Part shown: one piece after another, positions 7,841 to 16,170 of the stretch
Layout: each line of letters begins with the position of its first letter
Numbering within the stretch: position 1 is the stretch's first letter
Origin: Pseudomonadota bacterium
Lineage (GTDB): Bacteria; Pseudomonadota; Alphaproteobacteria; Rhizobiales; Aestuariivirgaceae
DNA: 64,000 nt
Reading direction: 5' to 3'
Assembly: GCA_020161855.1 (NCBI GenBank)
Contig: JAIUNJ010000003.1
Location: 372,001 to 436,000 of the forward strand
Notes under the pieces: generated by a model
Seen by the model: only the letters and a program-made list of their open reading frames with translations
Told to the model about the DNA's origin: nothing
Databases searched by the model: none
Translations under genes and position numbers: made by a program

Positions 7841-8938
7841 CTATTGCACGCGGCCACGCGCATCGACCTTGACGGCACCCAGAACCTCCGTGCCACGGAC
7901 GAAAACAACTTCGTCAAAGAGATTGACCACTGGGCAAACATGGTTCGGCGTGATCATCAGCCGGTCCCCCACTGCAGGCTTGGCGCGCAAGCCGCGGATA
8001 TCCAGATAGCCGTGCTCTTCGTTTGCGGTGTAGATCTTTGCATCCGCAAGATCATGCACAACGCCATAGCCTTCCAGGCCGAGCAGGTCACTCGTGAGCG
8101 ACTTCGTTCCGGCATCAACAAGGGCCCGCTCCAAAGTCGGACGACTGACAACAGTTGTCAGCACATGAAGCGCACAATCATCATAGCCGCAGGTGCCGCG
8201 CACTGCGAGTGAACGGTCGAAATAGATATAGGTCCCTGCTCGATACTCGGTGACATGCGCCAAGCCGTCATCCTTCCACATGTCGGGAGATCCCCCGGTC
8301 GACACCACAGAGGCCTGCAACCCTGATCGATTGAGCAACTGCCGCGCCTCAATGAAAAATGCATCTGCTGCCATCCGCTGACCGGCGTTGGTATATGTCA
8401 TAAGGCCACCAAAGCGGAGCCCCTGTGGCTGATCAATGGCTTGCGCAAGCCGGAGCGCGTCCTGTGGCGACTGAACACCGTTGCGCCCTGCCCCCGTGTC
8501 GCATTCAACGAGAACAGTGATATCGCGACCGGCCACCCGAGCCGCATCCGAGAGACCAGCGATCATGTCGTGATTATCGGCAACGACAGAAATGGCACTC
8601 CGCTTCACCAGCGCCGCCAAACGATCGAGCTTCTGCCGGCCGACAACGTTGAAAGTCAGAAGCATGTCGCTGATGCCGGCATCCGCCATGACCTCGGCTT
8701 CACCCAGCTTCTGGACAGTTATGCCTCTGGCACCCTTCTCAATCTGGTAACGCGCAAGACCAGAAAGCTTGTGCGTCTTGATATGAGGCCTGTTCGCAAT
8801 GCCAAGCGCATCGCAACGTTCCTGCCAACGGCTCAGGTTGCGCTCGACGACATCAATATCGATGACAGGAACAGGCGTCTCAAGGTCATCAATATGCCGC
8901 CCCACATCGCGAAACTGCAGGAAGCTGGAGATATCCAT
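7841..8938 (-). CDS. DSD1-type PLP enzyme (D-threonine aldolase / D-serine dehydratase-like)
   Basis: Fold-type III (alanine racemase-like) PLP enzyme of 365 residues. The PLP lysine is Lys54 in the motif RPHIKTHK, and the C-terminal metal motif HVCP (in ITPNHVCPVVN) matches the His-Cys zinc site of eukaryotic-type D-serine dehydratases and D-threonine aldolases. Expected chemistry is cleavage or dehydration of a D-beta-hydroxy amino acid such as D-threonine, 3-hydroxy-D-aspartate or D-serine. The exact substrate is unknown. The start at 8938 lies 4 bases after the SDR stop with GGAG upstream, so the two are coupled. A longer reading frame exists upstream but overlaps the SDR gene. As last gene of an ABC importer operon it probably acts on the imported compound or a product of the SDR. 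Confidence 0.8.
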   Translation of the reverse strand: MDISSFLQFRDVGRHIDDLETPVPVIDIDVVERNLSRWQERCDALGIANRPHIKTHKLSGLARYQIEKGARGITVQKLGEAEVMADAGISDMLLTFNVVGRQKLDRLAALVKRSAISVVADNHDMIAGLSDAARVAGRDITVLVECDTGAGRNGVQSPQDALRLAQAIDQPQGLRFGGLMTYTNAGQRMAADAFFIEARQLLNRSGLQASVVSTGGSPDMWKDDGLAHVTEYRAGTYIYFDRSLAVRGTCGYDDCALHVLTTVVSRPTLERALVDAGTKSLTSDLLGLEGYGVVHDLADAKIYTANEEHGYLDIRGLRAKPAVGDRLMITPNHVCPVVNLFDEVVFVRGTEVLGAVKVDARGRVQ

Positions 8939-8942
8939 TGTC

Positions 8943-9716
8943 TTACTCCGGAGGTGCCAGGCGAAAATCCTTGCCTTCCGGCAGGGTTTGTCCGCCGTCA
9001 ACGATGATGGTCGTCCCGGTGATATAGGCTGCTTCGTCCGAAGCCAGGAACAGAACAGCGTTGGCGACATCGCGCGGCGTGCCGAGCCGGCCGAGCGGCA
9101 CCGCCTCTTCCATCATCCTGATGAATGCCGCAGAGCGATGCTCCTTCATGCCATCCGTCAATATATTACCTGGTTCGACGCCGTTGACCGTGATGCCATA
9201 GTGCGAGAACTCGAGGGCTGCAGCCTTGATAAAACCATTGATACCGGCCTTCGATGCCGAATAGTGCCCATGCCCCGGACTGGTCACCCGCGGCCCCGTG
9301 ATCGAAGATGTGAAAACCATCCGCCCAGCACCTCTGGCCTTCATGGCAGGCAAGGCGGCACGCGCCGCGAGGAAAGTGCCTCTGAGATTCACCGCCAGCA
9401 CCTGATCCCACTCTTCCGGTTCGATGTTCTCGATCAACGTCCATGGATAGATGCCGGCATTCTGAACGAGAATATCAAGCCCGCCATAAGCCGAAACGGC
9501 CTTGGCAACGACCGCTTCCGCGTCCACTTTCCGGGAGATGTCGGCTGCGACGAAAATGCCTCCGAGCTTCCGGGCGGTCTCCTCCCCGGCGGCCTTCAGG
9601 CCATCGACGATGACGACGTTGGCTCCCTCTTCCACAAATCGTTCAGCAATACCGGCACCAATGCCGCGTGCCGCACCAACGACCAGAGCGACTTTGCCTG
9701 CGAGCCTTTTCTTCAT
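8943..9716 (-). CDS. SDR family NAD(P)-dependent oxidoreductase
   Basis: Classical short-chain dehydrogenase of 257 residues. Visible features: Rossmann motif GAARGIG near residue 14, NAG near residue 87, catalytic Ser in FTSSITG, YSASK active site (Tyr and Lys) near residue 153, and the PG motif after VNGVEPGNI. The C-terminal segment ITGTTIIVDGGQTLPEG is typical of FabG/glucose dehydrogenase-like members. An acidic Asp after the second strand (VVIVDG) favours NAD over NADP. It overlaps the permease gene by 4 bases (ATGA) and sits 4 bases from the PLP enzyme, so it belongs to the same transcript. It probably oxidises a hydroxyl of the imported sugar-like or hydroxy-acid compound. Substrate unknown. 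Confidence 0.85.
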   Translation of the reverse strand: MKKRLAGKVALVVGAARGIGAGIAERFVEEGANVVIVDGLKAAGEETARKLGGIFVAADISRKVDAEAVVAKAVSAYGGLDILVQNAGIYPWTLIENIEPEEWDQVLAVNLRGTFLAARAALPAMKARGAGRMVFTSSITGPRVTSPGHGHYSASKAGINGFIKAAALEFSHYGITVNGVEPGNILTDGMKEHRSAAFIRMMEEAVPLGRLGTPRDVANAVLFLASDEAAYITGTTIIVDGGQTLPEGKDFRLAPPE

Positions 9717-10717
9717 GTGAATCTCTGCCGGATCGAATGCTTCACTGTGTCAAGGAGAACGGCGGCCAGCACCAGCAATCCAAGAATGACTTGTGTGTAG
9801 TGGGCCGGCAGCCCCATCAGATTGATGGCGGTGTGGATGGACGACAGCAGCAGGACACCGGCATAGACACCGGGCAGCTTTCCGACGCCTCCCTTCAGGC
9901 TCACGCCGCCGATCACGACAGCAGCAAATGCGTTAAACAGCATGCCCGTGCCAAGGTTGGCTGTCGCGCCTGAGGTGCGGATTGCCAGCAACCAACCGGC
10001 AAGACCTGCAATCGCGCCTGCGATTACAAAAGCCCAGATCAATAGCCGGTCGACCTTTATGCCAGCACGGAAGGTCGCGATCGGATTGCCCCCGATCATC
10101 GTGATATGACGGCCGAAAGGCGTCATCACCAGGATAAAGGTGAACAGTGCAAAGACGAGAATGGCGATCCAGGCAATCAACGGAACATGCAGAATGGTCT
10201 CAATGCCGAGCCAGCGGAGGGAAGGCGAAAGATCCTGGGCGGAACGCCCGCCCGACAGAGCCACCACGAGGCCCCTCACCCAGATGTAGGATGCCAGCGT
10301 CACGATGAAAGCGTTCATCTTGAGGCGCACGGTGAAGAACCCGTTCAATAAGCCAAGAGCACCGCCGACAAGAAGCGAAAGCAGCAATGAAATTGGAACG
10401 ACGAGCCATTCCGGCTTCGTCGAGAAGCCAAGGCCGATACCGTGAGAGCAAAAGAGAATGCCAGTGACCATGGCGGAAAGGGCTGCAACGGACTCGACCG
10501 ACAGATCCATATGGCCAGATATGATGATGATCGCGAGGCCGACGGCCATCACACCCACAAAGGTCGATTGCTCGATGATGTTGGCATAGATGCCGATCTG
10601 GGCGAACTTCGGAATGAAGATCGAAAACGCGATAAGAACGGCGACGAGCATGAACCATACCAGATGGTCCAGCACAAAATTCGCAATACTACGTTGGGAG
10701 AGTGAAGTCATTGTCAT
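9713..10717 (-). CDS. ABC transporter permease, RbsC/FrcB type
   Basis: Polytopic membrane protein of about 334 residues in the BPD_transp_2 group (ribose/fructose/autoinducer-type permeases). It has about nine to ten hydrophobic segments, with the typical GGLDILVQ-like region replaced by ISGHMDLSVESVAALSAMV and the family motif AFAAVVIGGVSLKGGVGKLPGVYAGVLLLS near the C-terminus. Starts at 10717 or 10711 are preferred over an in-frame ATG at 10750, because that one lies upstream of a strong intercistronic hairpin. It works with the ATPase and binding protein encoded just upstream, and the SDR start overlaps its stop. Confidence 0.88.
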   Translation of the reverse strand: MTMTSLSQRSIANFVLDHLVWFMLVAVLIAFSIFIPKFAQIGIYANIIEQSTFVGVMAVGLAIIIISGHMDLSVESVAALSAMVTGILFCSHGIGLGFSTKPEWLVVPISLLLSLLVGGALGLLNGFFTVRLKMNAFIVTLASYIWVRGLVVALSGGRSAQDLSPSLRWLGIETILHVPLIAWIAILVFALFTFILVMTPFGRHITMIGGNPIATFRAGIKVDRLLIWAFVIAGAIAGLAGWLLAIRTSGATANLGTGMLFNAFAAVVIGGVSLKGGVGKLPGVYAGVLLLSSIHTAINLMGLPAHYTQVILGLLVLAAVLLDTVKHSIRQRFT

Positions 10718-10720
10718 GGA

Positions 10721-10746
10721 GGCCGGCGCCTGAAAAGGCGCCGGCC
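10721..10746 (-). terminator. GC-rich intercistronic hairpin between binding protein and permease genes
   Basis: A perfect 10-base inverted repeat (arms 10721-10730 and 10737-10746, loop of six) fills the gap between the binding-protein stop and the permease start. There is no T-run, so it looks like a structure that stabilises the upstream mRNA or partly blocks transcription, giving more binding protein than permease. Confidence 0.55.
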
Positions 10747-10759
10747 GCATCTCGCATGG

Positions 10760-11803
10760 TTACTCGACAGATTTCACGGGATCAGCCGGCGCCTTGAGAT
10801 TACCCCAGAAGCGCGGCTCATCAACGTTGTCCTTGGTGATGGCGGCGCCCGGAATCTTCAGGTTCGGACCCCACGCCTCGATCGCCAGGTTCGATTCAAG
10901 GCCGAGCACATTGTAGGTGCCGGGCTTGATCTCCTGCTTGTTCACCACCTTGTCGGCGAACATCGCAATCGCTGCGGCTTGCGCATAAAGCGGCTGCTCC
11001 ACTTCAACATTGAGCCAGCCCTTTCGGATCAGATCGAGACCGACCGGCGCACCGTTTGACGACATCATCATCACTTCGCCGGGCTTCTTGCCCTTGGCTT
11101 CGAGCGCGGCAACCGCCGCGACCGAGAGATGAGCGGCGTGGTTGAAGATCAGATCGATGTCAGGATTGGCAACGATCTGGTCAGCCACGATGGTGCCGGC
11201 ATTCGAGGCCTCCCACTGCATTGCCGGCAACGAAATGATCTGCACGTCCGGGAAGGGCTTCATCTTCTCCTCGAACCCCTTCTGGATATCCAGCGTATAA
11301 GGATCCGCCGGATCGCCAAGCACCTGCAGGATCTTGCCCTTTACGCCGCCCTTGCGCTCCGTAAGAAGCCTTTGGGCTTCTCCCGCAGCCACATAGCCGA
11401 TCTCAACAGTTCCCGCGACCGAGGTAAAATCACACATCGTCGAAGTGATCTGCCGGTCAAAGATCATGACCGGAATGCCCGCAGCCCGGGCCTTCTCGAT
11501 TGACGGCTGAATGGCATTGAAATCGACGGCGGCCAGCACGATCGCCTTTGGCTGCAGCAAGATGGTATCGTTCATCTGGCTTTGCTGCAGGTCGGTCTTG
11601 TTGTCAGCGTTGAGCGTTACTGGCTCATAGCCGACATCCTTGAGGAACTTCTCGATGGCGCTCACCGATTCCGTCTGGAACTCGTCCAGCAAAGTCGGAA
11701 CCATGTAGTAGATTTTGCCCTTGCTCTCGGCGAGTGCTGGCGTGCCAACCGCGGCTGCGGCCAACGCCGCCACACTGGCTCCCATAAACTGTCTTCTCTT
11801 CAT
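10760..11803 (-). CDS. Periplasmic sugar-type binding protein (Peripla_BP_4)
   Basis: Binding protein of 347 residues in the RbsB/D-ribose-like class. The start at 11803 has a strong ribosome-binding sequence (GAGGAGGT), and an N-terminal [17 protein letters not shown] signal with paired arginines suggests Tat or Sec export, with cleavage after ALA. Domain motifs: [37 protein letters not shown] and [25 protein letters not shown] are typical for type I periplasmic sugar binders. The Asp-Arg pair in the ligand cleft (FDRQ) is usual for pyranose or polyol ligands. Reading further upstream gives only low-complexity shadow sequence. It lies between the ATPase and permease genes of the same operon. 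Confidence 0.9.
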   Translation of the reverse strand: MKRRQFMGASVAALAAAAVGTPALAESKGKIYYMVPTLLDEFQTESVSAIEKFLKDVGYEPVTLNADNKTDLQQSQMNDTILLQPKAIVLAAVDFNAIQPSIEKARAAGIPVMIFDRQITSTMCDFTSVAGTVEIGYVAAGEAQRLLTERKGGVKGKILQVLGDPADPYTLDIQKGFEEKMKPFPDVQIISLPAMQWEASNAGTIVADQIVANPDIDLIFNHAAHLSVAAVAALEAKGKKPGEVMMMSSNGAPVGLDLIRKGWLNVEVEQPLYAQAAAIAMFADKVVNKQEIKPGTYNVLGLESNLAIEAWGPNLKIPGAAITKDNVDEPRFWGNLKAPADPVKSVE

Positions 11804-11826
11804 GTTTACCTCCTCGTTTCCGGGCT

Positions 11827-12618
11827 TCATGCCCTTGCCTTTTGGGCCAGGCCCGGAAGGGCCTCGCCGGTGATCATTTGAACGACATCGTCCGGGCTGG
11901 TTCTGGCGCTGGCCACATCGCCAACAACCGTCCCCTGGCGCAAAACCACAATCCTGTCTGCGACCTGGAATGCCTGCGCCATGATGTGTGTAACAATGAC
12001 GACAGAAATACCTTGGGCAGCAATCGCCTTGATCATTTGCAGGCCGCGGCGGGTCTGCTCTACGCCCAGCGCCGCAAAAGGTTCGTCCAGCAACACCAGC
12101 TTGCCACCCCAATGAACGAAGCGGTTAAGCTCAATGGCCTGGCGCTGCCCCCCGGAAAGATGCTCGACATTGGTCCGCAATGATGGAATGCGTGTGCCCG
12201 CGTCAGCAATCGCCTTGGCCGTCGCACTAAACATGGCCTGTTCATCCAGGATCGGAATGCCAAACCAGCGCTTCACGATTTCCCGGCCCATGAAGAAGTT
12301 CGCCACGACATCGACATTCGTGCACAACGACAGATCCTGATACACGGTCTCGATGCCGGCGGCCTTGGCCTCTGCCGGACTGGCAAATTGCCGCTCATGA
12401 CCATCAAAGACGATCCGGCCGGAGGTCGCCTGAAGCCCGCCGGAGATGATCTTCACCAGCGTCGACTTGCCGGCGCCATTGTCGCCCAGCAAGGCGACGA
12501 CTTCGCCACGGCCGATCGAGAAGGTGATGCTGCGCAAAGCCTCAATGGCACCGAAGCTTTTCGCTACGTTTTCAAGCTGAAGCAAAGGCTCAGACTGCAA
12601 ATGCATCCCCTCGGGCAT
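11827..12618 (-). CDS. Single-domain sugar-type ABC ATPase (FrcA-like)
   Basis: ATPase of 263 residues with Walker [10 protein letters not shown] near residue 44, signature [13 protein letters not shown] near residue 154, Walker B LVLLDEP and switch His in IVTHIM. Sequence style follows RbsA-type sugar ATPases, but only one nucleotide-binding domain is present instead of two fused ones. This is the FrcA arrangement, which requires a homodimer. It is the first gene of the five-gene minus-strand operon. A dyad at 12634-12655 lies just upstream. Starts at 12618 and 12606 are both possible, and neither has a good ribosome-binding sequence. Confidence 0.88.
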   Translation of the reverse strand: MPEGMHLQSEPLLQLENVAKSFGAIEALRSITFSIGRGEVVALLGDNGAGKSTLVKIISGGLQATSGRIVFDGHERQFASPAEAKAAGIETVYQDLSLCTNVDVVANFFMGREIVKRWFGIPILDEQAMFSATAKAIADAGTRIPSLRTNVEHLSGGQRQAIELNRFVHWGGKLVLLDEPFAALGVEQTRRGLQMIKAIAAQGISVVIVTHIMAQAFQVADRIVVLRQGTVVGDVASARTSPDDVVQMITGEALPGLAQKARA

Positions 12619-12633
12619 TGAAGGGAAACTGTC

Positions 12634-12655
12634 TGACAGCCGGACCGGACTGTCA
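12634..12655 (-). promoter_or_regulatory. Dyad upstream of sugar-type ABC operon (candidate operator)
   Basis: Inverted 6-base arms TGACAG (12634-12639) and CTGTCA (12650-12655) surround a 10-base GC-rich centre, ending 16 bases before the ATPase start codon. On the minus strand TTGACA at 12656-12651 overlaps the outer arm and could be a -35, but no convincing -10 follows. No regulator gene lies in this operon. Confidence 0.3.
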
Positions 12656-12748
12656 ATTGCAATTCAATGGTGCCACTTTGCCTGACAATGCATGCCAGCA
12701 TAGAGGAGTTACAGGCAGGTTCGCATCTGCCTTTAGTCTATCTGAACT

Positions 12749-13117
12749 TCAGGCGGCGTCCTGCTTCGCCCAGAGCAGTTCCATCTCTTTGTGCAAGGCA
12801 TCAAGCAGCACCCTCGGGTCTTCGGTGCCAGATTCGAAGCGCAACAGGCCAAGTTCAGCGCGATGGGCGGCATCGCTGATTGCGTTGAAACCGAATACGC
12901 CTGCGGCACCGGACAGAGAATGCACAGTTCGCGCTATCTCTTTGACGACAGCCGTTGAACCATAGCCCTCCAGGTCCCAGCGTTCGCGAAGCTCCCGCAC
13001 AACATCGGCATCGCGTCGTGTCCTCTCAATGAAGCGCACGCGGAGATCGGCCATCCGCTTCTGGAGCGCATCGGTCTCTGTAGTTCCTGCCGGAGAGGGA
13101 TGCACAGTATCCATCAT
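12749..13117 (-). CDS. Free-standing HPt phosphotransfer protein
   Basis: Cytoplasmic HPt domain protein of 122 residues, almost entirely helical. The phospho-accepting residue is most likely His66 in the motif ARTVHSLSGAAGVFGF, which matches the HxxKG(S/A) pattern apart from Ser-Gly replacing Lys-Gly. It has no kinase of its own. The genes beside it encode REC-EAL, REC-GGDEF and REC-PilZ proteins and a hybrid kinase ending in receivers, so it is the natural shuttle of a phosphorelay from that kinase to cyclic-di-GMP enzymes (inference). It lies 17 bases downstream of the REC-EAL gene and is probably cotranscribed with it. Confidence 0.78.
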   Translation of the reverse strand: MMDTVHPSPAGTTETDALQKRMADLRVRFIERTRRDADVVRELRERWDLEGYGSTAVVKEIARTVHSLSGAAGVFGFNAISDAAHRAELGLLRFESGTEDPRVLLDALHKEMELLWAKQDAA

Positions 13118-13134
13118 CGTTCAGCTCCTCGCGA

Positions 13135-14418
13135 TCATTGATCGTCTTTGCCGGGGTTCATATCAGTCACACTGGTTTCACGTCTTTCGGCAAGCCAATC
13201 TGCGATTGCAGAAGCGGTAAGTGGTCGCGAAAAGAGATAACCTTGCACGCGGTCAGCACCAAGTGAACGCAGGTGCTCGAGGTCAGCAGCTTCTTCAACG
13301 CCTTCAGCTACGACAATTGCACCTCGCATATGAGCAAGTTCTATCGCACAACGGCAGACTGCCGACCGGAAACGGTCGTGAGCGCATCCTGCAACATAAA
13401 CGCGATCGAGTTTCAGTTCATCGAACGGCAACTGCACAAAGCGATCGATATTGCTGTAAACAGTGCCGAAATCATCGAGCGAAAAGCGCAGCCCTTGCAA
13501 CACCGAGCTTGTTGTCACACGGCGGGCGTCGGAGAGATCTTCGAAGGAATCGAGCTCAGAGACTTCAAAGGTGATGGGTGTGGCTGCATCTTTGATCCTC
13601 GAGAGGATCGATCCAAAGTGCCGGCGCTGCACAAGGCTCGATGGAACATTGATTGCAACCGGCAAGGGCCCGATTCCACGCTCCAGAAGCTTGGAGTTCA
13701 GGCCGTCGATCGCATCGATTGCAACGCAGGCCAAGCCACGCAAGTCCTCGGCCTCGGCCGTCTCGATTGCAGAGATCGCCGAAAGCTCGCTCCCTGACGA
13801 GTCAATGAGCCTGGCAAGAAGCTCCAGCGATACAACCTGCTCCGACCTAACATCCAATATCGGCTGAAAATGAAAGGTCACCTTGCCCGCGGCAAGCGCC
13901 TGATTGAGTGTGACCGCTTCACGACGGACAAGCGGAAAGATTGCGCCCCGAGGCCGCCGTGAAGAGAGCAATGATTCGAGGCGATCAAAAACCAGCGGCT
14001 TGCGAAGCGCACCAATGATATTGAGCCCAAGGTCGGTTCCGATCTTGCTGGCTGCTTCGACGACCGATTCCGGAAAGGCACTGATAAGAACAACGTCTCC
14101 CAGAAAACCTATCTTCGCAAGATACTCCAGGACATCAATGCCATCACGGTCCTCAAGACACAGGTCGAGAATGACGAGATCATGGCTTCCGATGCTACGC
14201 AGGGCATTCAGGTTCGAAGGCTGGCATGGAACCACACGGTGCCCCCGCAAGGACAGCCAGGAGGAGAGCAGCGACAGGACCAGATCGTGGTCTTCAAAGA
14301 CATAGGTCTTTCCCGGCAGATAGATACCCGCAATCGGACGCAGCGAACGTTCCTGAACATCCACGGCAGGCGGGCGGCCATCAGCAGAACGCGGCTTCTT
14401 TAATCGAGCTCTAGCCAT
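13135..14418 (-). CDS. Response regulator with EAL domain (cyclic-di-GMP phosphodiesterase, possibly weak)
   Basis: Protein of 427 residues. A REC domain (about 37-150) has acidic residues Glu42/Asp43 and phospho-acceptor Asp85 in VILDLCLEDRDG. An EAL domain (about 165-415) follows. The signature is ELL rather than EAL (SLELLARL), but the catalytic Glu, the following Arg, FEVSE, DDFGT, LKLDR and VAEGVEE motifs are kept, so activity is possible. Loop 6 reads DDFGTVYSN where DDFGTGYSS is usual, which may reduce activity or dimerisation. A GAGAGG ribosome-binding sequence precedes the start. It would lower cyclic-di-GMP when phosphorylated through the neighbouring HPt, and is divergent from the GGDEF gene across a 314-base AT-rich gap. 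Confidence 0.85.
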   Translation of the reverse strand: MARARLKKPRSADGRPPAVDVQERSLRPIAGIYLPGKTYVFEDHDLVLSLLSSWLSLRGHRVVPCQPSNLNALRSIGSHDLVILDLCLEDRDGIDVLEYLAKIGFLGDVVLISAFPESVVEAASKIGTDLGLNIIGALRKPLVFDRLESLLSSRRPRGAIFPLVRREAVTLNQALAAGKVTFHFQPILDVRSEQVVSLELLARLIDSSGSELSAISAIETAEAEDLRGLACVAIDAIDGLNSKLLERGIGPLPVAINVPSSLVQRRHFGSILSRIKDAATPITFEVSELDSFEDLSDARRVTTSSVLQGLRFSLDDFGTVYSNIDRFVQLPFDELKLDRVYVAGCAHDRFRSAVCRCAIELAHMRGAIVVAEGVEEAADLEHLRSLGADRVQGYLFSRPLTASAIADWLAERRETSVTDMNPGKDDQ

Positions 14419-14732
14419 TTAAACCTCTCAAGCCCGTTACCACCCGCAGAGCTTGCAACAAACAAGACCATAGCATTCACGTAAATAAGGCGTTAAATTC
14501 ATATTATATGATTGTTAGCTTATTAAGCTAAAGGTTGCACACATATGCAACCTTAATTTACATGTCACCCCTGATTTATCGTTTGAAAGTCAACTAAGCT
14601 ATCTATAGTTATATATTTTAATCGTATTCTATTAGAGCACGAGCACATTAATAAATCACAAACTATTCGCGCCTTACGTTCAATTGAACAGAATTAACCG
14701 CAATAGTGGTGTAAACTCTTGGATCGGCGCTA
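14419..14732. promoter_or_regulatory. AT-rich divergent intergenic region with perfect 9-base dyad
   Basis: This 314-base gap between the REC-EAL and GGDEF genes is clearly richer in A and T than its surroundings and has no coding capacity that I can support. It contains several TATA-like stretches (for example 14503-14513 and 14608-14620) that could be -10 elements in either direction. A perfect inverted repeat of 9-base arms AAGGTTGCA and TGCAACCTT (14531-14539 and 14546-14554) with a 6-base loop lies near the middle. The dyad could be an operator shared by the divergent genes, or a hairpin. Confidence 0.45.
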
Positions 14733-16157
14733 ATGCCTGCTCGTGCCTGCCCATCTGCGGCTCCGAAGCCAGAATACCGGTTGCCCAAGTCGCGAAGCTT
14801 CCTTGGGGCCAGCCGGGTGTGGCTTCATGTCATCGCAAGCGACGGACTGATGGCAACTCTGCAGCCAATTCTCCGGCAGCTCAGCTACGTAGAGACTCTG
14901 GGCGAGGCATCCGGGCCGTCGGACCTGAAGGAAGTGTACCTGGTCGACGATGCACTACCTGATGCCCTCGAACTCTGCCGCGCCTTGCCTCCGAGCACGT
15001 CAAAGATTCTTGCCTCCAAAGACACTACCTTCGCTCATCACAGGCGCTGCGCCGATGCAAATATCGATGCGCTGATCGCCAGTCCCGTTGGGCCGCGCGA
15101 ACTTGTGGACTGGATAGAACACTTCGACGCCCGAAGTTCCGACAGACGTGCAACCGTGCTCATCATCGATGACGACGAACTGGCTGCGGAGGGCGTCGCA
15201 GCACTGCTGACCATGCGCGGCATAGAAGCAGAGATCCTGGGCGATCCCACAAAAGTCTTCGAGGTGCTCGATCGCAGCAGTTTCGATCTCATCCTGCTGG
15301 ATCTTGAGATGCCGCAGGTGAATGGCGTCGACCTGGCCCGTATGATCCGCCTGAATAGAAGCTATCTTTCTGTGCCGATCGTGTTCCTGTCCGCAGGAGG
15401 AGATATCGAAACCCAGATGCTCGCACGGCATTTTGGGGGGGATGACTTTATCTCGAAGAGAACCCCACACGGCCAACTCGTAAGGTTGGTCGAACTCCGG
15501 GTCGAGAGAGCCAGGGTTCTCAGGCTGTTGATCGAACGCGATGGCCTGACGGGGCTCGTCGATCATGCCAGGTTCGTGGAAAGAGCCGCCCAGGAACTCG
15601 CGCGCTGCCAGCGCACGGCCAGCGAATGCTCGTTGATCATGATTGATATTGATCATTTCAAAGAGATCAATGACACGTGGGGCCATCAGACGGGCGATCT
15701 CGTCCTTCGGCGCCTTGCTTCAGCGCTTGTATCGTGGTTGCGGCGCACAGACATCATTGGCCGCTACGGTGGTGAGGAATTTGGTGTGCTCATGCTCGAC
15801 ACACCGCCAGAGCGCGCTGCACCCGTCATCGACAGCTTTCGCCGTCATTTTTCAGCTCTCGACATGACATCCGGCAACGCGACATTCCGCGTCACATTCA
15901 GCGCTGGCGTAGCAAATGCCCGCGAGGCTGGAGACGTCGCCTCGCTCATCGCCGCATCTGACGCTGCCCTCTACCGGGCGAAAGGTGCCGGCCGGAATCA
16001 GATCGTTTTGGCGAATGCGGTACCCGGAACGAGAAGCGAGCCCACCGAAACTGTCCCGAGGGCTGAAACGCCAAAAAGGAAGGCAAAGGCGAAAGCGCTT
16101 GCACTCCACAAATCACAGACGACGCACACACGCCAGGTCGTGACCGAGGTTGAGTAA
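14733..16157 (+). CDS. Diguanylate cyclase response regulator (pseudoREC-REC-GGDEF)
   Basis: Protein of 474 residues. An N-terminal REC-like region (about 25-130) lacks clear phosphorylation residues. A proper REC domain (about 140-255) has IIDDDE and phospho-Asp in LILLDLEMP. The GGDEF domain (about 285-435) has the active signature GGEEF at 346-350 with a product-inhibition site RRTD five residues before it. Expected reaction is 2 GTP to cyclic-di-GMP, subject to feedback inhibition. The last 45 residues are a basic, Lys/Ala-rich tail (KRKAKAKALALHK). The layout recalls PleD, except that the first REC is degenerate. No clear ribosome-binding sequence precedes the ATG. It is followed after 13 bases by the REC-PilZ gene. 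Confidence 0.87.
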   Translation: MPARACPSAAPKPEYRLPKSRSFLGASRVWLHVIASDGLMATLQPILRQLSYVETLGEASGPSDLKEVYLVDDALPDALELCRALPPSTSKILASKDTTFAHHRRCADANIDALIASPVGPRELVDWIEHFDARSSDRRATVLIIDDDELAAEGVAALLTMRGIEAEILGDPTKVFEVLDRSSFDLILLDLEMPQVNGVDLARMIRLNRSYLSVPIVFLSAGGDIETQMLARHFGGDDFISKRTPHGQLVRLVELRVERARVLRLLIERDGLTGLVDHARFVERAAQELARCQRTASECSLIMIDIDHFKEINDTWGHQTGDLVLRRLASALVSWLRRTDIIGRYGGEEFGVLMLDTPPERAAPVIDSFRRHFSALDMTSGNATFRVTFSAGVANAREAGDVASLIAASDAALYRAKGAGRNQIVLANAVPGTRSEPTETVPRAETPKRKAKAKALALHKSQTTHTRQVVTEVE

Positions 16158-16170
16158 CGGAAGGCCAAAG

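Noticed and set aside
10718-10750. Longer start for the RbsC-type permease at 10750
   Set aside because: It would place the strong intercistronic hairpin inside the coding sequence and give a low-complexity N-terminus unlike the family.
11804-12112. N-terminal extension of the sugar-type binding protein
   Set aside because: The extra residues are a shadow of the ATPase gene. The internal ATG at 11803 has an excellent ribosome-binding sequence and signal peptide.
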